6,361 nucleotides of DNA from Thermoplasmatota archaeon (GTDB lineage Archaea; Thermoplasmatota; Thermoplasmata; RBG-16-68-12; JAJISG01), in contig JAJISK010000039.1 of NCBI GenBank assembly GCA_022848785.1, forward strand, positions 1 through 6,361, in the 5' to 3' direction. A model generated the notes under the pieces. The model was not told the origin of the DNA. It was given only the letters and a program-made list of their open reading frames with translations, and ran no database searches. The position numbers and the translations under genes are program-made. Numbering within the stretch: the first letter of the stretch is position 1; each line of letters starts with the position of its first letter. This document shows positions 1-5,639 of this stretch, in pieces.

Positions 1-675
1 GGCAAGGCCCTCATGGCCATCGGGATCACCCTGGCCCGGGGACACGAACACGAGGCGGTTCGGTCGGGAGGGGACCTAGACCCCAGCTGGTACTATTCCG
101 AGGGGGCAGGCCCTCTGCGGGACATGGGGGTCTATGCGCTGCACGCCATGGCCGGCATCCTCGGCCCCGTTCAGGCCGTGACGGCCCTGGGTACCCGCCC
201 TTCGGAGACCCGTCGATGGGGAGGGAGTCAACTCCCCGCTGAGGTGAACGAAGGGGTTGTGCTTGCCCTCGACCTGTCGGGCGGTGCTCTGGGAGCAGTC
301 ATCGCCGGATACACCATGGCACCAGGATATCTGGACTGGGGACACCTCGCCATCTCCGGGACCGAAGGCGCGCTGGAAGTCCGGCGCCCTTCTGGGTCCC
401 CCTCTCGGTACGAGGTCATCCTGCAGACCGTGGAGCTCGGGACCCCCACACACGAGAGCCATGGGACGGGGCTGGGCCGGGGGCATGATGCCCTCGAAGA
501 GGCCCACGTGGCCCGCGATTTGCTGGACTTCGTCGAAGCGGTCCGGGGCCCGAGGCCGCCCCTTGCCCATCCCGCGGATGCGTGCCACGTGATTGATGTC
601 ATCGAAGCCGCGGAGGCGGCCGTCACGAAGGCAGAGAGACGTTCCGTGCCTCCACCCCCGCCGCGTCCCGGATGA
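1..675 (+). CDS. Gfo/Idh/MocA-family oxidoreductase, C-terminal part (5' end outside window)
   Basis: The reading frame is open to the first base, so this is the last 224 residues of a longer gene; the ATG at 13 is internal. What is visible matches the C-terminal, substrate-binding domain of Gfo/Idh/MocA NAD(P)-dependent sugar dehydrogenases: a W-Y-Y-x-E-G-A-G-P-L-R-D-M-G-V-Y run followed by L-H-A-M-x-G-I-L-G-P-V, which corresponds to the family's conserved Gly-Asp-x-Gly-x-His/Tyr segment lining the active site, and then the beta-sheet face (residues with G-x-L-x-W-G-H-L-x-I-S-G-T-E-G-A-L-E). The N-terminal Rossmann domain is missing because of the window edge. The protein ends in a proline-rich tail (five consecutive Pro). 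It is followed after six bases by a nucleotide-sugar epimerase gene on the same strand, so the two probably form an operon acting on a sugar, cyclitol or nucleotide-sugar. The substrate cannot be told from this fragment. The family call is fairly firm. Confidence 0.8.
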   Translation, partial: GKALMAIGITLARGHEHEAVRSGGDLDPSWYYSEGAGPLRDMGVYALHAMAGILGPVQAVTALGTRPSETRRWGGSQLPAEVNEGVVLALDLSGGALGAVIAGYTMAPGYLDWGHLAISGTEGALEVRRPSGSPSRYEVILQTVELGTPTHESHGTGLGRGHDALEEAHVARDLLDFVEAVRGPRPPLAHPADACHVIDVIEAAEAAVTKAERRSVPPPPPRPG

Positions 676-681
676 GGCCTC

Positions 682-1785
682 ATGCCGGATGAACAGAGCC
701 AGAGGCTGGTCATCGGGGTCACGGGGGCCACGGGATGCATTGGCGGCATGCTGGTCCGACACCTCCTTCGCTTCCCCTCGGTGGAGGTCCGAGCCCTCGT
801 TCGTCGGCCCGGGGTCCGGCGTGAGCCGGGACTCTCCATCCGCACGGGCGATCTGTGCACGCGGGGGGCCCTCGAGTCGTTGGTGGCCGAGAGCGATGTC
901 GTCCTGCACCTGGCCGCCCAGAATCCCATCTCCGCCGCGGAGGATGGGCGCCAGCTGGCGACCTTCCTCGCAACGAACAGCTTCGGCACCGGCGCGGTCG
1001 CCTTCCTCGCGGACGCATACGGCAAACCCCTCGTTTACACCTCCTCGGTCTCCGTCTACGAACTAAGCGGCGGAAACTCTGGCCCCCTCACCGAGGACGA
1101 GTCCTTACCGGGCCGGCCCGAGACGAACGCATGGTCCCAGACGATCCTTGAGGGCCTGAACGACCTCATCGAGACCTGGGGGGACGAGGAGGTAGAGGAC
1201 GTCGAGGCCGCGGTTACGGGACTCCTCCGCAAGACTCCGATGCCTGAGAAGGAGAGCGCATACGGACTCACCAAGCTCCTCGGGGAGCATTGGGTGATGG
1301 AGAGGGCGACCGGCCTCGTCCTGCGACTAAGCGACGTGTACGGACCCGGCCATGAGCGTAGGGGTCTTCTGCAGGAGTGCCTGGGGCGGATCCTGCAACG
1401 GGGGCGAGTCAGTCTGGACTTCGGTCGCCGCGCCCGGGTGAGTTTTGTCTTCCTGGGAGACGTCCTCCAGGCCCTCCTCCGCGCCGTCGCCCTAGCGAAA
1501 AAACAGGAGAGCCATGTGCTCAACGTCGCTCATCCGGTCAGCGTGACTCCGGCCCAACTCCGGGACGCGCTCCTGACCGTGGATGGCTCACTTCGCGTGG
1601 CCGTCCGAGCTCCTCCCGGGACCTACCTTCCGGGATCGGATCGATCCTTCGCCACCGAGCGTGCGGAACGACTCCTTGGGATGCGGTGGACCTCCCTTAG
1701 GGACGGCATCCGCGAGACGACACGATACCTGAGGATGCCTTCGCCAGAACGCGAGGCGTATCAGTTTCCCGACCTTCAGCTGTGA
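682..1785 (+). CDS. NAD-dependent epimerase/dehydratase (extended SDR family)
   Basis: The complete protein has 367 residues. It shows the extended short-chain dehydrogenase pattern: nucleotide-binding T-G-A-T-G-C-I-G-G at 14-22, G-D-L at 56-58, H-L-A-A at 76-79, Y-T-S-S at 119-122, the catalytic Y194-x-x-x-K198 (Y-G-L-T-K), and L-R-L-S-D-V-Y-G-P-G after it, as in UDP-glucose 4-epimerase and dTDP-glucose 4,6-dehydratase relatives. Such enzymes oxidise and re-reduce a nucleotide-sugar with bound NAD in the cytoplasm; the exact substrate is not evident. The ATG at 682 sits six bases after the stop of the sugar dehydrogenase gene, and a GAGG overlapping that stop (674-677) is a plausible ribosome site, so the two genes are probably translationally linked. 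An oddity is the stretch between Y-T-S-S-V-S-V-Y and Y-G-L-T-K, about 68 residues where about 25 is usual; it contains an acidic insert around residues 164-177. NAD-dependent reductases of similar fold are the main alternative. Confidence 0.85.
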   Translation: MPDEQSQRLVIGVTGATGCIGGMLVRHLLRFPSVEVRALVRRPGVRREPGLSIRTGDLCTRGALESLVAESDVVLHLAAQNPISAAEDGRQLATFLATNSFGTGAVAFLADAYGKPLVYTSSVSVYELSGGNSGPLTEDESLPGRPETNAWSQTILEGLNDLIETWGDEEVEDVEAAVTGLLRKTPMPEKESAYGLTKLLGEHWVMERATGLVLRLSDVYGPGHERRGLLQECLGRILQRGRVSLDFGRRARVSFVFLGDVLQALLRAVALAKKQESHVLNVAHPVSVTPAQLRDALLTVDGSLRVAVRAPPGTYLPGSDRSFATERAERLLGMRWTSLRDGIRETTRYLRMPSPEREAYQFPDLQL

Positions 1786-1939
1786 AGGTTTCGGCGACCT
1801 AATCATCGCGGGGTCGGTTCCCGAACTTGGTCAGGTCGATGATCGGAGTCTCGTTCTCATGGTCGTCCACAAGAACAGCGAAGTCCCCGCTCCTGGCTGC
1901 AGAAGGTTCCTGGGCAAGTGTCAGAAACCACCGTTGGAG
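1786..1939. other. Intergenic gap with an unassigned minus-strand reading frame
   Basis: This stretch lies between the end of the epimerase gene and the 3' end of the tRNA-Leu gene. No T-rich terminator is evident on either strand. On the minus strand one frame is open from the tRNA 3' end down to a TAG at 1801-1799 (46 codons outside the tRNA) and its last part reads as protein-like sequence, including V-D-D-H-E-N-E-T-P-I-I-D-L-T-K-F and ending R-P-R-D-D. No ATG or TTG start is present in this frame; the only GTG (1870-1868) would leave 23 residues, and a CTG lies at 1924-1922. It may be a gene remnant, a very small gene, or chance. Confidence 0.2.
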
Positions 1940-2023
1940 TGCGGAGGGCAGGATTTGAACCTGCGAACCACTAAGGACAGCCTCCTAAGGGCTGCGCCGT
2001 TGACCAGGCTTGGCTACCTCCGC
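1940..2023 (-). tRNA. tRNA-Leu (anticodon UAG)
   Basis: Read on the minus strand, the segment folds as a class II tRNA of 84 nt. The seven-base acceptor stem GCGGAGG/CCTCCGC is perfectly paired. There is a D arm GCC/GGC with a GG-containing loop, an anticodon stem CAGCC/GGCTG with loop CTTAGGA (anticodon TAG, reading CUA and other CUN Leu codons), a long variable region of 13 nt, and a T arm GCAGG-TTCAAAT-CCTGC. The discriminator base is A, as expected for leucine. No CCA is encoded after it (CTCC follows), so CCA must be added by the tRNA nucleotidyltransferase, as is common in archaea. No intron interrupts the anticodon loop. The gene is transcribed away from the small gene at 2117; a TATA-like element at 2074-2079 or a weaker AAAA-containing one near 2053 could drive it. 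Confidence 0.95.
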
Positions 2024-2073
2024 GGCCTCGGAGTATGCCTCCCCTCCCTTTTGCCTTTCCCCGCCTCAGCAGC

Positions 2074-2079
2074 TATATA
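2074..2079. promoter_or_regulatory. TATA-like element in the divergent gap between tRNA-Leu and the 2117 gene
   Basis: A TATATA in otherwise GC-rich sequence lies between the two divergent genes. On the + strand, transcription would start about 25 bases downstream, near 2101-2104, giving a leader of only about 14 bases before the GTG at 2117. On the minus strand it would give the tRNA precursor a leader of about 25-30 bases. The core is self-complementary, so it may serve either or both directions. This is inferred from archaeal promoter spacing only. Confidence 0.45.
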
Positions 2080-2100
2080 CCCAACGTACTTGTCCGAAAA

Positions 2101-2106
2101 GGAGGA
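2101..2106 (+). promoter_or_regulatory. Ribosome binding site deciding the GTG start at 2117
   Basis: GGAGGA matches the anti-Shine-Dalgarno end of 16S rRNA and stands ten bases before an in-frame GTG at 2117-2119. It supports that start over any start further upstream, since the same frame upstream runs through the tRNA gene. Confidence 0.5.
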
Positions 2107-2116
2107 GACGGGGATC

Positions 2117-2470
2117 GTGGTCGCACCTGCCCAAGCCAAGAAGTCCTACGCCTACCAGCCTCCCATCGACGAGGAGAAGCTCCGGAAGCAACTGGTCTAC
2201 TACGTCTACCGGGGCAAGGAGGAGGCGGACAAGGAGCCGTGGTTCCCCGGCAACCTCTTCGACGTCCGGCTGGGGGAGGATCGGTTGGGGGAGGCCCAGG
2301 TCATCCTCGTGGAGGCTCAACGCCTGGAGGACCTGACGCAGTACGACGCCATGCTCACGGGGTTCGGGGATGAAGTGGAGGAACTCCGAAACGCGATCCG
2401 GTCGTGGTTGGGCTTCCGAGGCGAGGCGAGGAAGGAGGGCTTTTTCAAGGTCCTCTACCGCTGGATCTAG
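2117..2470 (+). CDS. Hypothetical protein, 117 residues
   Basis: I do not recognise this protein family. With the GTG start at 2117 the product has 117 residues. It is soluble-looking and highly charged, with no signal peptide, membrane segment or Cys motif. It opens with a basic, aromatic stretch (A-K-K-S-Y-A-Y-Q-P-P), then a probable helix rich in Glu and Lys with Y-Y-V-Y in it, a central part with W-F-P-G-N-L-F-D-V-R-L-G-E, and a C-terminal amphipathic helix ending G-F-F-K-V-L-Y-R-W-I. The frame stays open upstream to beyond 1859, but that extension is the translated complement of the tRNA-Leu gene (its G-G-Q-D-L-N-L-R run is a familiar artefact of T-arm sequence), so it is not used. Its stop TAG (2468-2470) shares three of its bases' worth of overlap with the stop of the HdrD-like gene coming from the other side, through a CTAG at 2467-2470. 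The strong codon bias toward G/C in third position argues for a real gene. Confidence 0.65.
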   Translation: MVAPAQAKKSYAYQPPIDEEKLRKQLVYYVYRGKEEADKEPWFPGNLFDVRLGEDRLGEAQVILVEAQRLEDLTQYDAMLTGFGDEVEELRNAIRSWLGFRGEARKEGFFKVLYRWI

Positions 2471-3729
2471 GTGGCGGCAGGCTCCTCGAGGGGTTCCGCC
2501 GGTTCAGGCTCCGCCTCGGGCTCAGAGGTCGGCTCCATGGACTCCGCGATGAGCTCCGCGAGGTCCATGACCCGAATGGGGATGTTGGCTCGCCGGGCGA
2601 CCTCCTTCAGGTGGGCCTCGGCGTGGGGGCACGTCGTCGCGAGGACCTCGGATCCGGTGGCCCGGGCTTCCTCCAGGCGTCGCCTGGCGATGTTTCGCGC
2701 CTCCCGCTTCCACACCAGGTTGAAGCCCCCGCTGGCCCCGCTACATAGGGTGTCGTCTCGATTGCGCCGCATCTCCGTGTACTTCGCCTTGGAGACGAAC
2801 TTGATGGCCGTCCGGGGCGCCTCGTAGTTTCCGGCGTTCCGCCCCATGTGGCAGGCGTCATGGAAGGTGAGGTCCTTCTCCCAGGTCTTCTTGAGCTTCA
2901 GCCGCTTCTCCTTCACGAGCCGCTCCACGTACTGGGAGATGTGATAGACGGAGAACGGCGGGTTGCCGACGCCCTTCTCCCGGTAGTCCCGCCAGAAGGC
3001 CCGATAGCACTCGGCGCACGCGGTGACGAGGGCCTTCACCCCGGTCCGGGCCACGGCCTCCACGTTGTGGGGCCCCAGCTCCCGGACGACGTAGCGGACG
3101 AAGCCCATGCGCATGAGCGGACCCCCGCTGCACCATTCGTCCTGTCCTAGGATGTTGTACCGTACTCCCGCCGCATTCAGGATCTTGATGACGGCCCGCG
3201 CCAACTCCTGTTGGCGGTAGCTCGCCGCGCACCCGGCCCAGTAGATGACCTCGGGGTTGTCAGAGAGCTGGGCGTCCTCGGGCAACCACGCCGCCCGCTC
3301 GGCGTGGGGTTCGCCGTAGATGTTCCGCTCCTGGACGACATTCGCCATCTGCGCCTGGTGCTCCGGGAAGTTCGCCACTCCTCGGTCGAGCGTCCACTGC
3401 TTGATCTCGTCCCAAATCCGCGAGAAGGGAATGTCCACCGGGCACACACTCTCGCAGTGACCGCACGAGGTGCACTTGTAGACCGCTTCCGCGACCGACG
3501 CATCGATAGGCGTCTTCCGCCGTAGGAGACGATCGAGGGGCCCTTTCATGTAGTGGGAGCGAAGGTAGTACATCTTCCCCCGAGGGGTGATGGACTCCCA
3601 GCCCATCTCCTGGTACGGCGGGCATACGGGGGCGCAATAGCCGCACTGAAGACACGCGAAGAAGTCGTTCTCCCAATCCGTGATCCGGGGCGTCCTATAC
3701 CTCCCTGGGGTCCGGGACCGGGCCTCCAA
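2467..3729 (-). CDS. HdrD-like iron-sulfur protein with two ferredoxin motifs and two variant CCG domains
   Basis: The 420-residue product has the layout of heterodisulfide reductase subunit D and its GlpC/LutA/GlcF relatives, which pass electrons at a cytoplasmic or membrane-associated reductase. Two [4Fe-4S] motifs come first: C26-C29-C32-C36 (C-L-Q-C-G-Y-C-A-P-V-C-P) and C86-C89-C92-C96 (C-T-S-C-G-H-C-E-S-V-C-P). Two cysteine-rich CCG-type domains follow. The first has C167, then C200-S201-G, then C238-A-E-C241; the second has C293, then C329-S330-G, then C367-P-H-A370. Spacings (32 and 36; 35 and 36 residues) match the family, but the second Cys of each CC pair is Ser and the final Cys of domain two is Ala. 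The tail (about 399-420) is a Glu/Pro-rich low-complexity run. No HdrE-like membrane partner is visible. The only usable start is a TTG at 3729; the frame is closed just upstream at 3745-3747, and no ribosome site is clear. The true electron donor and acceptor are unknown. Confidence 0.85.
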   Translation of the reverse strand: MEARSRTPGRYRTPRITDWENDFFACLQCGYCAPVCPPYQEMGWESITPRGKMYYLRSHYMKGPLDRLLRRKTPIDASVAEAVYKCTSCGHCESVCPVDIPFSRIWDEIKQWTLDRGVANFPEHQAQMANVVQERNIYGEPHAERAAWLPEDAQLSDNPEVIYWAGCAASYRQQELARAVIKILNAAGVRYNILGQDEWCSGGPLMRMGFVRYVVRELGPHNVEAVARTGVKALVTACAECYRAFWRDYREKGVGNPPFSVYHISQYVERLVKEKRLKLKKTWEKDLTFHDACHMGRNAGNYEAPRTAIKFVSKAKYTEMRRNRDDTLCSGASGGFNLVWKREARNIARRRLEEARATGSEVLATTCPHAEAHLKEVARRANIPIRVMDLAELIAESMEPTSEPEAEPEPAEPLEEPAAT

Positions 3730-3902
3730 AAGGTGGCGGCCATATCAAGCTTGTGGGCTCACAGCGGGAAAAGGGGGTGTGGACCCGCCCCTCCGTCCAT
3801 AGGCGGAAACTTAGCGATCGCGCTCTTGAAACAAGATCGTTCAAGGAAACCGCATGGTCGAGGGCGGTGGAGGTCCTGAGCGCGTCAACAGAAAGCGGGA
3901 GC
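3730..3902. other. Intergenic gap upstream of the HdrD-like gene
   Basis: The 173-base gap between the Fe-S assembly gene and the HdrD-like gene holds no convincing gene. On the minus strand a TTGATATG (around 3741-3748) is the most AT-rich promoter candidate, but it is only about 15 bases from the TTG start, which is too close for an archaeal TATA box serving that codon. An inverted repeat CTTGAA/TTCAAG with a nine-base loop lies at 3825-3845, and a minus-strand CCCCCTTTTCCC near 3766-3776 could act as a weak T-tract terminator for the upstream gene. None of these is strong. Confidence 0.3.
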
Positions 3903-4205
3903 CTACATCCCCCAGCCGAGCATCTTCTTGGCCGTCTCCGTCATCTTCTCGGGGTTCCACGGAGGCTCCCAGACCACCTCGACCTCGGCCTCGTCGAGGT
4001 CCTCGAGCTTCAGGAGTTTCCGCTGGATATCCTCAGAGATCATCGTATGCATGGGACATCCCGGGGAGGTCAGGGTCATGCTCACTTTGACCTTCCCGTC
4101 TTCGATGTCCACGCCGTAGATGAGGCCCAGATCCACGACGTTGATGGGAATCTCGGGATCGTAGCACTTCTTCAAGACGTCCATGACTTCCTGCTCGGAT
4201 GGCAT
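3903..4205 (-). CDS. MIP18/SufT-type (DUF59) Fe-S cluster assembly factor
   Basis: The 100-residue product has the hallmarks of the MIP18 (DUF59, PaaD/SufT) family, small cytoplasmic proteins that help mature iron-sulfur proteins: D-P-E-I-P-I-N-V-V-D-L-G-L-I-Y at 16-30, the S-P-G-C50-P-M-H segment carrying the conserved reactive Cys, and a C-terminal V-W-E-P-P-W-N-P-E-K-M-T with a helix after it. The length is normal for a single-domain member. I chose the ATG at 4205; an in-frame TTG at 4259 would add 18 residues, but these have no family counterpart and would include the promoter. No ribosome site precedes the ATG, whereas a TATA-like box about 30 bases upstream fits a leaderless message. 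Its neighbours encode two proteins with together six [4Fe-4S] motifs, which makes a role in loading those clusters likely though unproven. PaaD-like phenylacetate functions are unlikely without the paaABCE genes. Confidence 0.88.
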   Translation of the reverse strand: MPSEQEVMDVLKKCYDPEIPINVVDLGLIYGVDIEDGKVKVSMTLTSPGCPMHTMISEDIQRKLLKLEDLDEAEVEVVWEPPWNPEKMTETAKKMLGWGM

Positions 4206-4230
4206 AACGCCGTAATGATGGACCGGGGGG

Positions 4231-4238
4231 GTTTTTAA
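4231..4238 (-). promoter_or_regulatory. TATA/BRE promoter of the Fe-S assembly gene, probably leaderless
   Basis: On the minus strand the gap reads GGGGAAAGG then TTAAAAAC: a purine-rich BRE-like element followed by a TATA-like box centred about 30 bases before the ATG at 4205. Archaeal initiation about 26 bases downstream of the box centre would fall within a few bases of that ATG. The lack of any Shine-Dalgarno sequence there agrees with a leaderless transcript separate from the F420 genes upstream. Confidence 0.5.
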
Positions 4239-4265
4239 CCTTTCCCCACCGCGGGCCAATCTAAC

Positions 4266-5270
4266 CTATTTCGCCCCCTCCTCCTGCCACGCAGGGAGCA
4301 GCCCGCGCCGGAGTTCGCGCAGAACCCCCTCTTCATCGGGGCTCGAGCTGTGCAGGTAAAGCTCCTGGAAACCGAGCCGGGCGTACTCCTCGAGGGGTCC
4401 GAAGAGATCTTCGACGTCGGTGACAACCTCCCAGGTCTTGAGGAGCTCCGCCGCCTCCACCTGCATGGCCATCCGCTCGAGTTCGCGCGGGTCGTACACC
4501 TCCGCGTCGAAGATGCGAGGGACCTCCGTGGCGCCCCACCGACGGATCGAGGCGAGAGCCCGGTCGTAATCGGGGTCGAGGGAGAACTTGAATTCGAGGA
4601 GGAGGCGAAGGGAGGAGGGGTCGCGCCCCTCCGCCTCGGCGCCTCGTTGCAGGGCGGGGAAGATCACTTCCCCGTAGCGGCTCCTGTCCATCGGGACGGT
4701 GAGGAGCCCGTCCGCGAGGCGTCCTGCCAGTTCCGCCGCCTTCGGCCCCGAGGCGGCGACGTTAATCGGGATCGACTCCCCCGGGCGAACGTAGAGGTTG
4801 GCCCCTCGAAGGCGATAGTGCTTCCCGTCAAAATCAACGAAGTCGTCAGACCAGAGGAGACGCATGATGCGGATGGCCTCCTCCATCCGCTCGATCCGCG
4901 CCTTGAAGGGGGGCCACTCGAAGCCCAGCGGAACTTCGTTCATCGCTTCACCCGTTCCCACCCCGATCGCCACCCGACCGGGGTGCAGGTGATCCAGGCT
5001 CGCAAAGTCCTGCGCGAGGATGGCCGGATGGTAGCGGTAGATCGGTGCCGTGACCCCGGTCCCGATGGTCATGGATTGGGTCCGCTCCAGGGCCGACGCG
5101 AGCCACACGAGGGTCGAACCGGAGCTTGCATCGGTGTGGAACCAGGGGTGGAAGTGGTCGCTGGAAATCGCTCGACGAAAACCCGCCTTCTCGGCCGCGG
5201 AGAGGAGGCGAAGCAGCTCGGCCGGATCGTGCTGCTCTTGTGCGGCCCAGTACCCGAGTTCGGCCTTCAG
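4266..5270 (-). CDS. F420-dependent luciferase-like oxidoreductase (Fgd/G6PDH-like family)
   Basis: The product (334 residues from the CTG at 5270) is an LLM-fold, TIM-barrel enzyme of the F420-dependent glucose-6-phosphate dehydrogenase-like group, cytoplasmic, transferring hydride between a substrate and coenzyme F420. Visible landmarks are S-D38-H39-F-H-P-W43 near the N-terminus, G-T-G-V-T-A-P at 70-76, H-P-A-I-L-A-Q, and G-V-G-T-G-E108-A-M-N-E. They fall within one residue of H40, W44 and E109 of mycobacterial Fgd1 as I recall its numbering. That register supports the CTG start: it gives M-K-A-E-L-G-Y-W, the expected family N-terminus. No ATG, GTG or TTG exists near there; a TTG at 5483 would add 71 residues of out-of-frame DUF385 gene. 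The CTG overlaps the upstream stop as CTGA, so translation is probably coupled. Residues 190-199 lack a Lys comparable to the phosphate-binding K198 of Fgd1, so glucose-6-phosphate is not assured as substrate; alcohols or other F420-linked substrates are possible. Confidence 0.88.
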   Translation of the reverse strand: MKAELGYWAAQEQHDPAELLRLLSAAEKAGFRRAISSDHFHPWFHTDASSGSTLVWLASALERTQSMTIGTGVTAPIYRYHPAILAQDFASLDHLHPGRVAIGVGTGEAMNEVPLGFEWPPFKARIERMEEAIRIMRLLWSDDFVDFDGKHYRLRGANLYVRPGESIPINVAASGPKAAELAGRLADGLLTVPMDRSRYGEVIFPALQRGAEAEGRDPSSLRLLLEFKFSLDPDYDRALASIRRWGATEVPRIFDAEVYDPRELERMAMQVEAAELLKTWEVVTDVEDLFGPLEEYARLGFQELYLHSSSPDEEGVLRELRRGLLPAWQEEGAK

Positions 5271-5635
5271 TTCTTCGCCCCCAGGACGACCTCCACCAGA
5301 GGACTGCCCGCCATCCAGGCGTCGAGGATCCTCCCTGCGCCCAGGTTCTGCAGAATCTGGCCCAGGATCTCCCTCCTCTGCCGAACGTCCACGACCGGGA
5401 CGGCGCGGGCAGGTAGGTCCGCTCGGGTACTCGCTTTCAGGTGGAAGGTGAACTCGGGATTCTGGAGGAGGTTTGCGTACCAACCGCGACGGCCCGGCGT
5501 GCCGGTAATGTAGAGATGGCCGCCGACGCGATGAAACCAGATCTCAATCCGACGCGGCAGGCCGCTCCGCCGACCGATGGTCGTGATGTCGACGGTCCGA
5601 TCCCGTTCCAGGGCTCGCTTCACATCCGCGTTCAG
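5267..5635 (-). CDS. DUF385 / F420-dependent nitroreductase-family protein (Ddn-like)
   Basis: This small protein (122 residues from the CTG at 5635, or 118 from the GTG at 5623) belongs to the deazaflavin-dependent nitroreductase family, a split-barrel fold that binds F420 and reduces quinones or nitro compounds. The evidence is D-I-T-T-x-G-R-R-S-G-x-P-R-R-I-E-I-W-F, which carries the F420 phosphate-contacting basic loop, and then the hydrophobic strand H-L-Y-I-T-G-T-P-G and the W-Y-A-N-L-L-Q-N-P motif that family members share. Its start is uncertain: a strong GGAGGAGG lies four bases before the CTG but sixteen before the GTG, and M-N-A-D-V-K-R-A-L would resemble family N-termini. The gene follows the NuoI-like gene by 45 bases and overlaps the Fgd-like gene by four (CTGA), which implies that the two F420 proteins are made together and may act on the same substrate or F420 pool. 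A pyridoxamine-oxidase-like FMN role is less likely. Confidence 0.85.
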   Translation of the reverse strand: MNADVKRALERDRTVDITTIGRRSGLPRRIEIWFHRVGGHLYITGTPGRRGWYANLLQNPEFTFHLKASTRADLPARAVPVVDVRQRREILGQILQNLGAGRILDAWMAGSPLVEVVLGAKN

Positions 5636-5639
5636 AGTT

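Noticed and set aside
76..909. A 277-codon minus-strand open frame across the sugar dehydrogenase and epimerase genes.
   Set aside because: It crosses two recognised + strand genes and their junction, and reads as Arg/Pro/Gly-rich shadow sequence.
1799..2023. Integrase fragment at a tRNA attachment site (SSV-like split integrase).
   Set aside because: The frame beside the tRNA shows no HxxR or catalytic Tyr context, and no other integrase piece or duplicated tRNA end is in the window.
1859..2116. N-terminal extension of the 2117 gene to an ATG at 1859 (203 residues in all).
   Set aside because: The extension is the translated complement of tRNA-Leu; G-G-Q-D-L-N-L-R is a typical artefact of the T arm. 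The TATA-like box and ribosome site lie after the tRNA and fit the GTG at 2117.
3825..3845. Inverted repeat CTTGAA/TTCAAG as a terminator or operator.
   Set aside because: The six-base stem with a nine-base loop has no T-run after it and no second copy; it could be chance.
4206..4259. Longer Fe-S assembly protein starting at TTG 4259.
   Set aside because: The extra 18 residues would be encoded by the promoter region and match nothing in the family; the ATG at 4205 gives a normal DUF59 length.
5271..5483. 405-residue version of the Fgd-like protein starting at TTG 5483.
   Set aside because: The added 71 residues come from the DUF385 gene read in another frame and have no family counterpart; the DUF385 frame has clear family motifs over the same bases.
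4350..5513. A 387-codon + strand open frame opposite the Fgd-like gene.
   Set aside because: It mirrors the codon phase of a well-supported minus-strand gene in GC-rich DNA, where long antisense frames are expected, and its translation shows no family motif.
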